This document shows positions 34,641 through 44,547 of a stretch of 64,000 bases of DNA, piece by piece. The notes below the pieces were generated by a model. It was not told where the DNA came from. It worked only from the letters and a program-made list of their open reading frames with translations, and made no database searches. Origin of the DNA: Ottelia alismoides. Taxonomy: Eukaryota; Streptophyta; Magnoliopsida; Alismatales; Hydrocharitaceae. Every line of letters starts with the position of its first letter. Positions within the stretch are counted from its first letter, which is position 1. The DNA lies in the NCBI GenBank assembly GCA_037367405.1, contig JAZKJV010011604.1, positions 434,001 through 498,000 on the forward strand, in the 5' to 3' direction. The position numbers and the translations under genes are program-made.

Positions 34641-35570
34641 TGTTGTATTTAAAATAAGTATTTTAAGGTTTAATTGAAAAACATATGTAATTATTATAAG
34701 AGTCAATTTGATTTCAATTTGGAAATCAAATGACTTGGAGGGAAAGTTGGCAATTTCCAAATTCGAAATATGGAAAAGCATGGGTAGAAGTTTAGTACCA
34801 TACCTAGTATCTCTAAACTTTTGGTGGACTTATATATGAGTTCACACCCCAAGTTCTTGTAGCAATAGTAGAAAGGAGGAATGGAGGGCCACACACTCGC
34901 ACGTGCGTGCGCTCCGCTCTGTCTTCTGCTCCGGCACAGGCACTGGTTCCGGCTCCGATTCGGGATAGTCAATTCGGATCTCAATACTTTTGCTGCGGGT
35001 TTTATTTGTCCGGACTATTAAATTAATCAGACAGATTAATTTCGATTCAATCACATTGGGAATTCGACTCGATCCAAACGGATCGATTTAGCCGTAGTTT
35101 TGGAATCCGAAGGGACACACACGTTGAGGGATGTTTTCGCAATCAAAAGTTATCGCGTGCTAGGGCACGCGAGCTCCTCTTTTTATACCCCTTTCCCCAT
35201 GTCGTTTTTCTTCACTTGCAAGAAAAAAGCCTCTTTCTCAAGTCATTGCTTGTACTCTTTGTTCTCATCACATTTGCGACCTGATCTTCTCGACTGCAAG
35301 TTCTCGGAGGTACTTTCGAGGTCGATCTCGTTGGTGTGCGCGAACGAAGATCATGGACCGTCGTATCCTGAGAGCAGATCGCCAGTACCCTTCGCACCGG
35401 TATTTTACTTTCAAGGATGGTCTCGTTGTGCGCGGACGAAGATCATGGACCGTCGTATCCTGAGAGCAAATCGCCAATACTCTTCACACCGGTATTGTGG
35501 GGACGATATCCTTTCTAAGGACAATCCATTTCATGGACGCTTCGGTGATATCGGACTTACTTTTTCCTTT
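34641..35570 (+). repeat. Copia LTR A (3' truncated)
   Basis: It starts TGTTGTATTTAAAATAAG like LTR C and follows it until gacttactttttc at about 35570. The last 350 bp of LTRs B and C are missing here. It carries its own 92-bp tandem duplication (35349-35496). TATA-like sequences are at ttatatatgag near 34830 and tttttataccc near 35182. The short ORFs (for example 35100-35603) are LTR sequence, not genes. Confidence 0.85.
35349..35496 (+). repeat. 92-bp partial tandem duplication inside LTR A
   Basis: gatcatggaccgtcgtatcc and the following 35 bp occur at 35349 and again at 35441 with a few differences. LTRs B and C carry the segment once, so the duplication arose in this copy. Confidence 0.85.
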
Positions 35571-35788
35571 AAAGAGTTCGCAGATTATAGTACTAAGTTA
35601 TGAACATCTCCTCACGTTTCACGACACCCTCTTCAAACAATTTCCTCAAGCTCAAACCTATCTGAAATGGAATTTAACAAATAATAGGAAAAACTAATAT
35701 ACGTTGATCATAATAATTTAGTCACCATTTAAAAAAGTGGTCGGAACATTTTTTTCTCAATTAACTTTCATATAGAATAACTCAGCCG
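35571..35788 (+). other. Unassigned spacer between LTR A and the LINE
   Basis: About 220 bp of AT-rich sequence has no match elsewhere in the window that I can see and no ORF of note. It may be residual copia internal DNA or filler from the deletion that truncated LTR A. Confidence 0.4.
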
Positions 35789-35854
35789 TGGCCGGTCCCA
35801 AGCCCGGGTAAATGAGGAGGGTTGCGCGTTAGGTAGCTGACAGCCAGCACAAGA

Positions 35855-35917
35855 GAGATAAATTCGTAAATAGTGTTCTTAAAGTTCTTCTAAGAACACT
35901 ATTTATGAATTTATCTC
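35855..35917. repeat. 27-bp inverted repeat inside the LINE 5' region
   Basis: Arms at 35855-35881 (gagataaattcgtaaatagt and seven more bases) and 35891-35917 pair with only one mismatch around a 9-nt centre (aagttcttc). The near-perfect pairing contrasts with the decay of the surrounding LINE. Confidence 0.85.
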
Positions 35918-36199
35918 GAAACAGTTCGGATCTTTTAAACATGGATTTAAGCAAACATACAGATTTCGTTGGGGCGTTCCTTACTTGTGACGTGTTGCAT
36001 CGCCCGAATGCAATGAAAAATTGGTATGGGTCGCTACATCGCAGCCTGGAAGTGGTTCAAAGTTTGCAAGAGTTCTCGCATGAGGTACGCATGCGGGTAA
36101 ATAAGCTACTTCCGCTACATCACCGCCCGAATGCAGTCCAAAATTTGCAAGGGTTCTTGCATAATGGACGCATGCGAGTAAATAAGTTAGTTCAAAAGA

Positions 36200-38735
36200 G
36201 ATTGCAAAGGAAGTTACGGATTGGTAGTTGAAATATCGGTACTTTAACTGGAAAATTGATGGAGATAGTGAATACAATGGAAAGAAGGAAGATTCATATA
36301 TTATGTCTTCAAGAGACTAAATGGTTTGGAGAAAAAGCAAGGGAGATCGAGAAGACATGCTTTAAACTTTGGTATTCATGTAAAGATAAGGGCAGAAACA
36401 GTGTTGGAAGTTCATAAAGATTTGAAGGATTGCGTGGTTGAGATGCAAAGATTTGGGGATCGGATTATTTTGCTAAAGTCGGTGCTTGAAGAAGAAATTC
36501 TGAATATCATCTCAGTGTATGCACCGCAAATTGGTTTAGATGAAAGGACTAAACAAGCTTTTTGGGAGGATCTGAATAAGATTTATAAGGAATCCCACAA
36601 AGAGAGATGGTTTACATAGGTGGAGATCTTACTAGACATGTGGGAAAAGATGATTCAGGTTATGCAAGTGTGCATGGAGGACATGATTTTGGGGATAGAA
36701 ACGAAGAGGGAAAGTCATTCTGGATTTTGTAACTACATATGATCTTTTCATAGCAAATACTCTTTTCAAGAAGAGGGAGGTGCATTTAATTACTTATAAG
36801 AGTGGCTCAACTAGAACACAGATTGATTACTTTGCGTTAAGGAGAAGAGATCGTTTGTGTTGCAAAGATTGCAAAGTAATCCCTGGAGAGAGTTTGACAA
36901 CCCAACATCGCTTGTTAGTCTTGGATTTACAAATAAAAGGGCTAGTAAAGAAAAGGAAGGTTCCTAAGATCACTAGAACTAGGTGGTGGAATCTTCCGCT
37001 GAAGAAATCTAGCTTCAGGGAGAAGGTTTTAGAAGACTTATCTTGGGATTGTAGCGGTAGTGCAAACGAGATGTGGGAGGCAGTAGCATCTTGTATCCGA
37101 AAGGTAGCCAAAGAGATGCTAGGCGAGTCAAAAGGAGGAGCTCCGGGTCAAAAGGATGCTTGGTGGTGGAGTGAAGGGGTGCAAGAGAAGCTAAAAATTA
37201 AAAGAGCTTCCTTTAAAACTATGTCTAAGGATAGAACAGAGGAAACTGTCACAGACTATAAAATAGCGAAGAAGGAAGCAAAGAAGGCTGAAAGCGAAGC
37301 TAAGTTAAACGCTTATTAGGTTTTGTATAAAAATCTCAACTCTAAGGAGGGCTAGAAGGATATATTCAGGTTGGCCAAAGCAAGCGAAAGAAAGACCAAA
37401 GACCTTTCTTAAGTGAGATGCATTAAGGACGAGGAAGGTCACGTGCTTGTTACTCAGAAGGATATAGAGACTAGATGGGAGCAATACTTCCATAAACTTT
37501 TCATTGGAGAAGGAAATAAAGAGATCACTTTGGGTGATCTAGCTAGTAGTAAAAGTTACTTGAACCGTGCATGTTATAGACGAATACAAAGAAAAGAAGT
37601 AGAGGAGGCTTTGAAGGTTATGAGACTTGGGAAAGGTATTGGACCGGATGACATCCTTGTAGAAGTATGGAAAGTTTTAGGTGAGCGTGGTTTGACTTGG
37701 CTTACGAATCTATTCAATGCTATTTGGCGAAGCAAGAAAACACCTGAAGATTGGAGGAGTATCGTGGTGTCTCTTTAGAAGAACAAAGGAGACATTCAAA
37801 ATTGTTCAAATTGCAGAGGTATCAAACTGATGAGTCACACTATGAAAATTTGGGAACGTGTGATCGAAAGAAGGTTGAGGCAAGTTTCTCAAGTAAAAGA
37901 AAACCAATTCGGATTCATACCAGGTCTCTCAACTATTGAAGCCATCCATTTGCTGAGGAGAACAATGGAGATTTATAGAGCTAAAAGGAAGAGTCTCCAT
38001 ATGATCTTTATTGATTTGGAGAAGGCTTATGATTCCGTCCCTCGAGAGATACTATGGAGAGTTTTGGAGAAGAGACAAGTACCTGTCCTATACATTAATC
38101 TCATAAAGGATATGTATGATAGGGCTTTATCTTGTGTAAGGTTCAGCTTTGAGTCCATTTCTTTTTACTTTGATTATGAACGAGTTAACAAGTCACATTC
38201 AGGATGAGTTACCTTGATGTATGTTATTTGCTGATGATATTGTGTTGATTGACGAGACTATAGATGGAGTAAATGAGAAGCTTGAGGTTTGGAGACATGC
38301 ATTTGAGACTAAAGGTTTTCGTATAAGTAGCGATAAGATGGAATATATGGAATGCACCTTTGATGGAAGCAATGGTGAAGGAATCGAGGTGAAGATTGGT
38401 GACGATAACATTCAGAAGAGAGATTCTTTTAGATATATGGGATCTATTTTGCAACACGATGGGAAAATTGATGAAGATGTTACTAACAGAATAAACGCAG
38501 GCTGGCTAAAGTGGAGAGGAGCCTCCGCTGTTTTCTGTGATAAGAAAATTCCTTTAAAAATTAAAGGAAAGTTTTACAAAGCAGCCGTGAGACCTGCTAT
38601 ACTTTATGGTTCGGAATGTTGGCCTGTGAACCATAGACATAAGCAGAGAATGGCTGTAGAAGAAATGAAATGCTAAGATGGATGTGTGGACATACACGTA
38701 GAGATTGGATTCGGAATGATGCAATCAAAAACAAA
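36200..38735 (+). pseudogene. RTE endonuclease-reverse transcriptase, decayed
   Basis: The reading order is clear across frameshifts and stops. The apurinic-endonuclease part has LQETKW (36307-36324), VYAPQIGLDERTK (about 36518), GGDL (about 36622), the SGSTRTQIDYF segment (about 36803) and TTQHR (about 36898). Reverse transcriptase has KAPGPDGI-like GKGIGPDDI (about 37632), ENQFGFIPGLST (about 37900), FIDLEKAYDSVPR (about 38007) and the catalytic FADD (38227-38238). Around 38160-38220 a piece of RT is deleted. Intact families have one ORF of roughly 1000 codons. This copy needs several corrections to read, so it is inactive. Confidence 0.9.
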
Positions 38736-38741
38736 GTGACT

Positions 38742-38801
38742 TATCATTTACATAATAATAAATCTGACAAATCGAGAAATAAAAAAAAGTTCGGTATATA
38801 A
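38742..38801 (+). other. Short spacer before copia LTR B
   Basis: Sixty AT-rich bases with no polypurine tract. This is unlike the bases before LTR C, so LTR B does not end a normal internal region here. Confidence 0.5.
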
Positions 38802-39476
38802 TATTGTATTTAAAATAAGTAATTTAGGTTTTAATTGGAAAACTTATGTAATTACTATAGGAGTCGATTTGATTTCAATTGGGAAACCAAATGACTTGGA
38901 GGGAAAGTAGGGAATTCTCAAATTTGAAACATGGAAAAGCCTGGGTAGAAGTTTAGTACCATACCTAGTATCTCTATACTTTTGTTGGACTTATATATGA
39001 GTTCACACCCCAAGCTCTTATAGCAATAGTAGAGAGGAGGAATGAATGGCCACACGCGCTTGCGCGCTCCGCTCCATCTCCGTATTGGAGAGTCAATGCG
39101 GATCTCGGATCTTGATACTTTTATTGCGGGTTTTATTTGGCTGATCGATTAAATTAATCAGACAGATTAATTTCGATTCGATCACATTGGGAATCTGACT
39201 CGATCCAAACGAATCGATTTAGCCGCGATTTTGGAATCTAAAGGGACACGCCCGTTGAGGGGCGTTTTCGGAATCAAAAGTTACCGCACGTTAGGGCCCG
39301 TGAGCTCCTCTTTTTATACCCCTTTCCTCACGTCGTTTTCCTTCACTCGCAAGAAAAACTCTCTCTTTCTCACGCCGTCGCTTGTGCTCTTTGTTCCCAA
39401 CGCATTTGTGACCTGATCTTCTCGGCTGCAAGTTCTCGGAGGTACTTTCGAGGACGGTCTTGTCGGTGTGCGCGGA
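38802..39476 (+). repeat. Copia LTR B, left part
   Basis: It begins TATTGTATTTAAAATAAG (the usual TG is changed to TA) and follows LTR C up to gtgtgcgcgga, where Athila element 3 interrupts it. The right part resumes at 57072. Joined, it is about 1.03 kb. Confidence 0.88.
39472..39476 (+). repeat. Target site duplication of Athila element 3 (left copy)
   Basis: gcgga here and at 57072-57076 flank the element exactly, between its TG and CA ends. Confidence 0.93.
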
Positions 39477-40426
39477 TGATGAATACCCATTCATCACTCT
39501 TTATTCTTATATTTTAGCTACAAAAACCTTTGCAAATGCATGTATATTCATGTAAATACAAATAATTATCAAAAGCATGCATTGTATAAAGTTTAATAAT
39601 TAGCATGTTTTTGTGCAAAAATAAAAGAATAAAGAGTAAAAAGAAAAAGAGGGAAATATTTAGAATAAATATTGAGCAACCTAATCCCAAGGGAGGGCTT
39701 AGCATGGGCCTGACCGCATAAAAGCCAAAGTAGAGGGAGATAGGGGCTCATGTGTGTAAATATATTTGTAAATATAATAAAAATATTTTCCTCCAAAAAA
39801 GATACTAACATAGGCTTGTAAATACTTGTATATATTTATAAATATAAAAATCAAAATAAAAATAGGAAAATTAAAAAGAAAATAAAAGCATCACTCATGT
39901 ACATAGCCACCATGTATATAGCCCATTCATCTTATATTTATGTAGCCTTATAAATAAAAAAAATTAATTTCTAAATTTTTTTGTAAATATTCTATATGAT
40001 ATGGTGTAATTAAATAAAATAAAAACAATTAAAACAAAATAAAAATAAAAATAACAAAATTAAAAATCAAAAATAATATTGTAAATATATCATGTATATA
40101 TATGTACATATCTATTTATTTCACCTATGTATATAAAGAATAAAAATAAAATAAAATTATCTTTTTATTCCTTATTCTATGATATAAATAAAATATAAAA
40201 TGGGAATAAAATTGTATAAAAATAACAAATTAAAAATCAAAATTTAAAAACCCTATATTGTATATATTCCTATGTATAGTACTATATTGTAAATACCTTA
40301 TTTTTACTTTGAAATATTAATTAAAAATCACTAAAAAATAGAAAAAATTAAAACAAAAATATTTCATGTTTTGACCTTTTAATAAATCGACCATTTATTA
40401 TTTTTAAATGATTTTGTAAATCTTTT

Positions 40427-40685
40427 CCACGTGGCCTTTCCCATTGGTCCACGGGGAATGTTGACCCCCGGTCAACTCTCCCCCGCGGACCCCCTCCTTG
40501 CGGATCCGAGTGCCTGACCCGATTTCTCACATTTTTCCCCGCTCGATCCGATCACCAATCCCTCAAACCCCGGGTCCTAATCATTCTAGATCCATTCCTA
40601 ATCCCCGCCCGGTGGTTTTGCCTAGGGATCCGAGCTCCGACATCACGCCCGACCCTCTTCTTCTCGGACCCCTAGCCGTATAAAG
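40427..40685 (+). promoter_or_regulatory. LTR promoter of element 3: G-box, inverted CCAAT, W-box palindrome, TATA
   Basis: CCACGTGG (G-box) is at 40427-40434, attgg at 40443-40447, GTTGACCCCCGGTCAAC at 40460-40476 (two W-box cores facing each other, 7-bp perfect arms) and TATAAAG at 40679-40685. The same sites occur in the 3' LTR, and the W-box/TATA pair with the same 200-bp spacing in elements 1 and 2. WRKY and bZIP factors, both tied to stress responses, would be the expected regulators. Confidence 0.75.
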
Positions 40686-41212
40686 TTTCAGCTCCGGCCG
40701 CATTTTCAGGCATCTTTGGCTTGTCGTTCCCCCTTCCAGTGACCTCCACCTTCATCACGAGAGTGACAGCTTGCCCTGGAGGTGTTGCAGCAAGGCAGAG
40801 GACGCTCAGACCACTGATCCGGCGAGTCTCCACCGTCGTGCTCCGCCCAGAGCAGGAGCTCGAGCCTCGGACGTCGACGCTCCTTGAGGCGAGGACCCAG
40901 AGCTTCGCAAGCTCGCCCGTAGTCCATTCATCCACCTAGGTAGACCTTTCTCCCTTTCCTTTTCGTCAATTTCAGATTTCCCCCAATCCGCACCGCCGTC
41001 GATTTTCGCCGATTCCGACCATATCCCCCCTCCATTCGATCATCAGAATCCATCACCACGTTCTCCCTTCCCTCGCGCACGTTCTGCACCCCTCCATTCA
41101 ACCCAGCTCGCACAGGAGCTGGGGTTCGAGCTCCTCCGTCCACACCCTCGCCGGAGCTCGCCCACATCGACCCCTCGACCACCTTCACCACGCCTAACTG
41201 GGTCGAGGAAGT

Positions 41213-41743
41213 TTGCCCTCGACCCGCGAGCTTTCTGGTCTACTCTGCAGGTTCATCCAAGCCCATCTGAGGGCTTGGACCATTCGGTTCAGTAGCTCCA
41301 GCTCCGCCGACCTTGTCGGAGCTCTCCAGAGCTCGGCTGGGTCATCGGAGACCTCCAGCAGACGCGGAAGCCTTCCACGCACCTTTTCCGATCATCAGAG
41401 GGTTCCCAGGAGGAGGCCAGCACCGTCACGACCTGGGCGAAGTTCGCCGGAGGCCGGTTCGTCCTCCATCCCTGTCCGTCGTTCGATCAGCCTCCAGCTC
41501 CAGATTCGATCTGAGCCCTTCATTCACGGAGCAGCAGCCACCGCACGATCCTCAGGAGGTCTGATCCTAGCCGTCCGATGGCCGAGGCTTAGCAGCGACG
41601 CATCTCCACCGCCAGATCTAGCACGTGGCGAGGCCTCGACCGTCAGATCCGCGCGAGGAGCCCAGCTTTGGAGCACCACCCGCATCCTGACCGTTCATCT
41701 ACCACGTGGCGCTCATCCATCGGCTCGACTTAATAAAGGGTAA
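41213..41743 (+). other. 176-codon ORF in the R region of the 5' LTR
   Basis: A Ser/Arg/Pro-rich ORF of 176 codons runs from the GC-rich part of R to the polyadenylation signal. The 3' LTR has it at the same length (55161-55691). It would be an upstream ORF in the leader RNA. I know no homologous protein, LTR copies are not independent evidence for coding, and GC-rich DNA is open in many frames, so I do not call it a gene. Confidence 0.25.
41732..41737 (+). terminator. Polyadenylation signal in the 5' LTR
   Basis: AATAAA lies in taataaagggtaatttaccc, where AAGGGTAA and TTACCCTT form a short palindrome directly after the signal. Its 3' LTR counterpart is at 55680-55685. It marks the end of R. 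Confidence 0.6.
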
Positions 41744-43175
41744 TTTACCCTTAGGCCCTCTCTTTTCTTTTGTTTAGCATTTAGTCTTGTAGATACGTTA
41801 TCTAGTTGTTTAGTTTTTGGTACAATTGCATTGAGGATCCTGCACTTTATTTCGTTCGCATTTATGCCCCTGTGTATGGTGTAGCACGTGCTTCGACACG
41901 TGGTTTTCTGGGCTATTTGCATTTTATACCTTGTAGTTCTGAGATGTTATGGAATGAATGAATAGTTTTGGATTATTGCATTTATACCCCTGTGCGTGGT
42001 TTATTTGCGTATGTGCGTTATTTTTGTGGGTAAATTGCATTAAGTTCCCTGGGCTTTTCATACTTGTTATTATTTAGCCCAAAAACTTAGTTTCTTTGCA
42101 AATAGGTCCCTGAGTGCCCCAGACACGTGCTTCGCACGTGATTTCTTGGGATTTTTGCACCGGACCCCCCATGACTCTTGGTATTTGCACTCAGGTCCCT
42201 GCGCACAGTACCCACTTCTTATTTTTGAATAAAATAGCAAATCAACTCCAAATTTGATGAAAATTGGACATTGGACACATGGCTCCTGCCATGATGTAAA
42301 ATAATCTATAAATTTTGGAGACATTTTAAACACTGTTTGATATTTTTAAAAATTCAAAAACACGTATTTTCTTTACTGTCTGATTTGAAAAATCACAAAA
42401 AAATAGTAAAACTTATCTAAAAATTACAAAAAAATTAGCTACAGTTTAATTTGTTGTTCTTGATTTTCTAGCCAATTTTAGCTATTTTTCATCATACAAA
42501 ACTCATAAAAATTGAAAAACACTTGAAAACTCATAAAAAATCTAATAATTAATCTAAAAATCCAAAAACAATAATTAAGGTGCCCAAATTTTCCTTGGTT
42601 CTTTCTCTATACAAGAAAATTACCTCCAGGCTTATTGGGGACTTTTAGATATTTTATCTAAGTCCCTCAAGCTCGGCTGGACAGTACCTCCTTTTTCTGA
42701 CCTTGTTTCATTTTTAGAAAATCATATAAAAATCAGAAAATCCCAAAAATTCACTAAAAACAGTAAAAATTATAAAATACACAAAAACATTTTTATCTGA
42801 ATTTTAGCTTGATTTTAATGCATTAAATAAATAGTTGAATTGCCTTGTGTTCTTGCTTTCTTTAGTTTCTTAATATATTAAAAATCCAAAAATATTATAA
42901 AAAGAATTAAGAAAACCACCAAAAATACTCTTTTCTTCTCTTTCATTCTAATTTTTTGACTACTTCGTAGGCCGCAAGGCTATTATGTGCTCCCTGAGTT
43001 CGACCCTGGTCGCTATACCAGGTTAATAAAATAGCAAGACCGCTATATTGATTTTGGCTTGATTTTTTCTCTTATTGGTGGTCTCTTTTTTCTTGATTGA
43101 CCACATCAGGTGACTTGGGTCGCAACGACCATTTTAGATAAATTTTACCTGAGTCGCTAGGTGTGCTCATCAGAA

Positions 43176-43193
43176 TGGCGCCGTTGCCGGGGA
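43176..43193 (+). promoter_or_regulatory. tRNA-Asp primer binding site, element 3
   Basis: TGGCGCCGTTGCCGGGGA is complementary to the tRNA-Asp 3' end and starts four bases after the LTR. It primes minus-strand synthesis and is diagnostic for Athila. Confidence 0.96.
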
Positions 43194-44547
43194 GCACGGC
43201 TTAGTAGTCGTTTTTTCGCGGTTTTCTTTTCGCGGCTTTTTGTACATATTTTTGTATATACATTTGACCTGTTTATATATTTATCTGGTCTGACCACTCT
43301 TGTTTGATTTCTTGCGAGGTCCCGAAGACCGAGGCGGCTTTCTTCGGAAGCCGAGCAACCGCGGGAACCGGAGGCCGCTCTTTTCTTTACAGAGCCGCAG
43401 GAGAGCGCGAGGAGCGAGCAGGAGTGCGGGAGCCGCGGGATAGCCGTAAGATTAGTGTAGATTAGATTAGCTTTTATTTCCAGCATTATTTGAACTGTTG
43501 TAATAATACAGGTACTCAAAGACAGTTGGACTCTCGGGTCTGTTTCGCCGAGCACCGGTGTGCTTGGGGGACCCATTTAGATTTTTCGCGGCTTTTTCGT
43601 GGTTTTAGCTTTTTAGCTGCCTTTTACGGTTTTCCACGGTTTTTCTCGAACCCCTAGATTTAGGATTTTCTGCTTGACTGTGCCGTAATTAGTAGGATCC
43701 CCACACTTAATTGCTTGCCTTTTCCTATAGAGCGATAATTGGACCTACTAATAATTCATTAATAAAAATAGCTGAGTCGCTTTCCTGAGAGCCTACGCGT
43801 CGCGAGCCTTCCCCGTCAAGCGCTACTCCTGAACTCGACCTGTCGAGAAGAGGAGGGGTGGGTCTAGACCGGACTCTTTGGATCGAGGGCGAGTGACCAG
43901 CTAGACGGTTTTGTCGAGTAGAAATTGCCTGTTTAGGACTCGGTTTTCACCGCTGCACCATATAGGTAGTTTCTTTTCAGTCTTTAAATTCTGCGCGGAT
44001 CATCTTGTATGTAAACTGCTGGAGTCAGGTACGCATTTCTATCTCTGCATGCATCATTGATTTATCGCGCATCGGCTTTTCGTCTTCTCCCCCTGTTTTT
44101 GACTTAATAACCAAGAGAACCGAAAAAATTGTTAGGCGTTTTTGCTTGCATTAAAAAAATCTAAAAAAGAAAAACCATAAAATTGGGACTGCTAAAACTA
44201 TCGACCCTAAAAGACACCTCACCTAAAAATTTGTCTTGGGGAGAGCAACCCCCTCATTGCTTGGTTTGATTGTGCGAGAGAGTGACCCGTACACTAGGTA
44301 AAGCCCTCCGGTGCTCATCTCGACTGATTACCGACTCTTCTGTGCGGGACAGTCGGTTGAGAGAGTATCGGGTATCCCAGCAGTTCATGTAATCGCTCTG
44401 ATATTTTGATTGTTCACCAAAATAAAAATTGACAAGATAATTTGACCGAGCCTTTACGGTCTTCAGCTCGTGTTGCGTTGGTGAACTGGGGGTTTGCTTT
44501 TGATCATAGTTTTTCCAGATCTCATCCGCCTTACTCACCAGATCACG
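43194..44547 (+). other. Leader between primer binding site and gag, element 3
   Basis: The 1.35 kb untranslated leader matches that of element 2 in blocks. It carries two conserved hairpins near its start. Minus-strand ORFs (43157-43576, 44254-44610) run against transcription and are chance. No splice signals stand out. Confidence 0.75.
43335..43398 (+). ncRNA. Leader hairpins, including a UUCG-loop stem (element 3)
   Basis: 43335-43353 (CGGCTTTCTTCGGAAGCCG) is a 7-bp stem with one bulged T and a C(UUCG)G loop. 43374-43398 has arms GCCGCTC and GAGCCGC around an 11-nt loop. Compared with element 2 the second stem has an A-T pair changed to G-C, keeping pairing, plus one mismatch. The location is 140-220 nt after the primer binding site. 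Confidence 0.65.

Larger units (their letters stand above)
35789..38741 (+). mobile_element. RTE-clade LINE, degraded
   Basis: The 5' end has the phrase tggccggtcccaagcccggg that starts the conserved 5' region of plant RTE elements, followed by the characteristic repeats with catcgcccgaatgca. An endonuclease-reverse transcriptase ORF follows in fragments. The 3' end breaks off within the C-terminal domain (IRNDAIKNK near 38712-38735), so the tail is missing. It lies between copia LTRs A and B. Confidence 0.88.
39477..43172 (+). repeat. 5' LTR of Athila element 3
   Basis: The LTR, 3696 bp, starts TGATGAATACCCATTCATCA, a 20-nt inverted repeat, and ends gtgctcatca before the primer binding site. 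U3 is AT-rich to about 40400. Promoter and R (about 40420-41750) are strongly GC-rich, and U5 (about 41760-43172) is AT-rich again. The polyadenylation signal is at 41732. Transcripts starting near 40710 would carry about 2.4 kb of R-U5, an unusually long share of the LTR. Many overlapping ORFs in the GC-rich part reflect composition. Confidence 0.95.

Noticed and set aside
38742..38801. Target duplication for LTR B (tataa)
   Set aside because: It does not match the bases after LTR C or after LTR B. LTR A and LTR C share gacag instead.
41213..41743. LTR ORF as a real gene
   Set aside because: It lies in GC-rich DNA open in many frames, has no homologue I recognise, and the two LTR copies are not independent.
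43176..43193. Possible tRNA-Asp gene fragment
   Set aside because: Only the 18-nt primer binding complement is present, with no tRNA fold around it.
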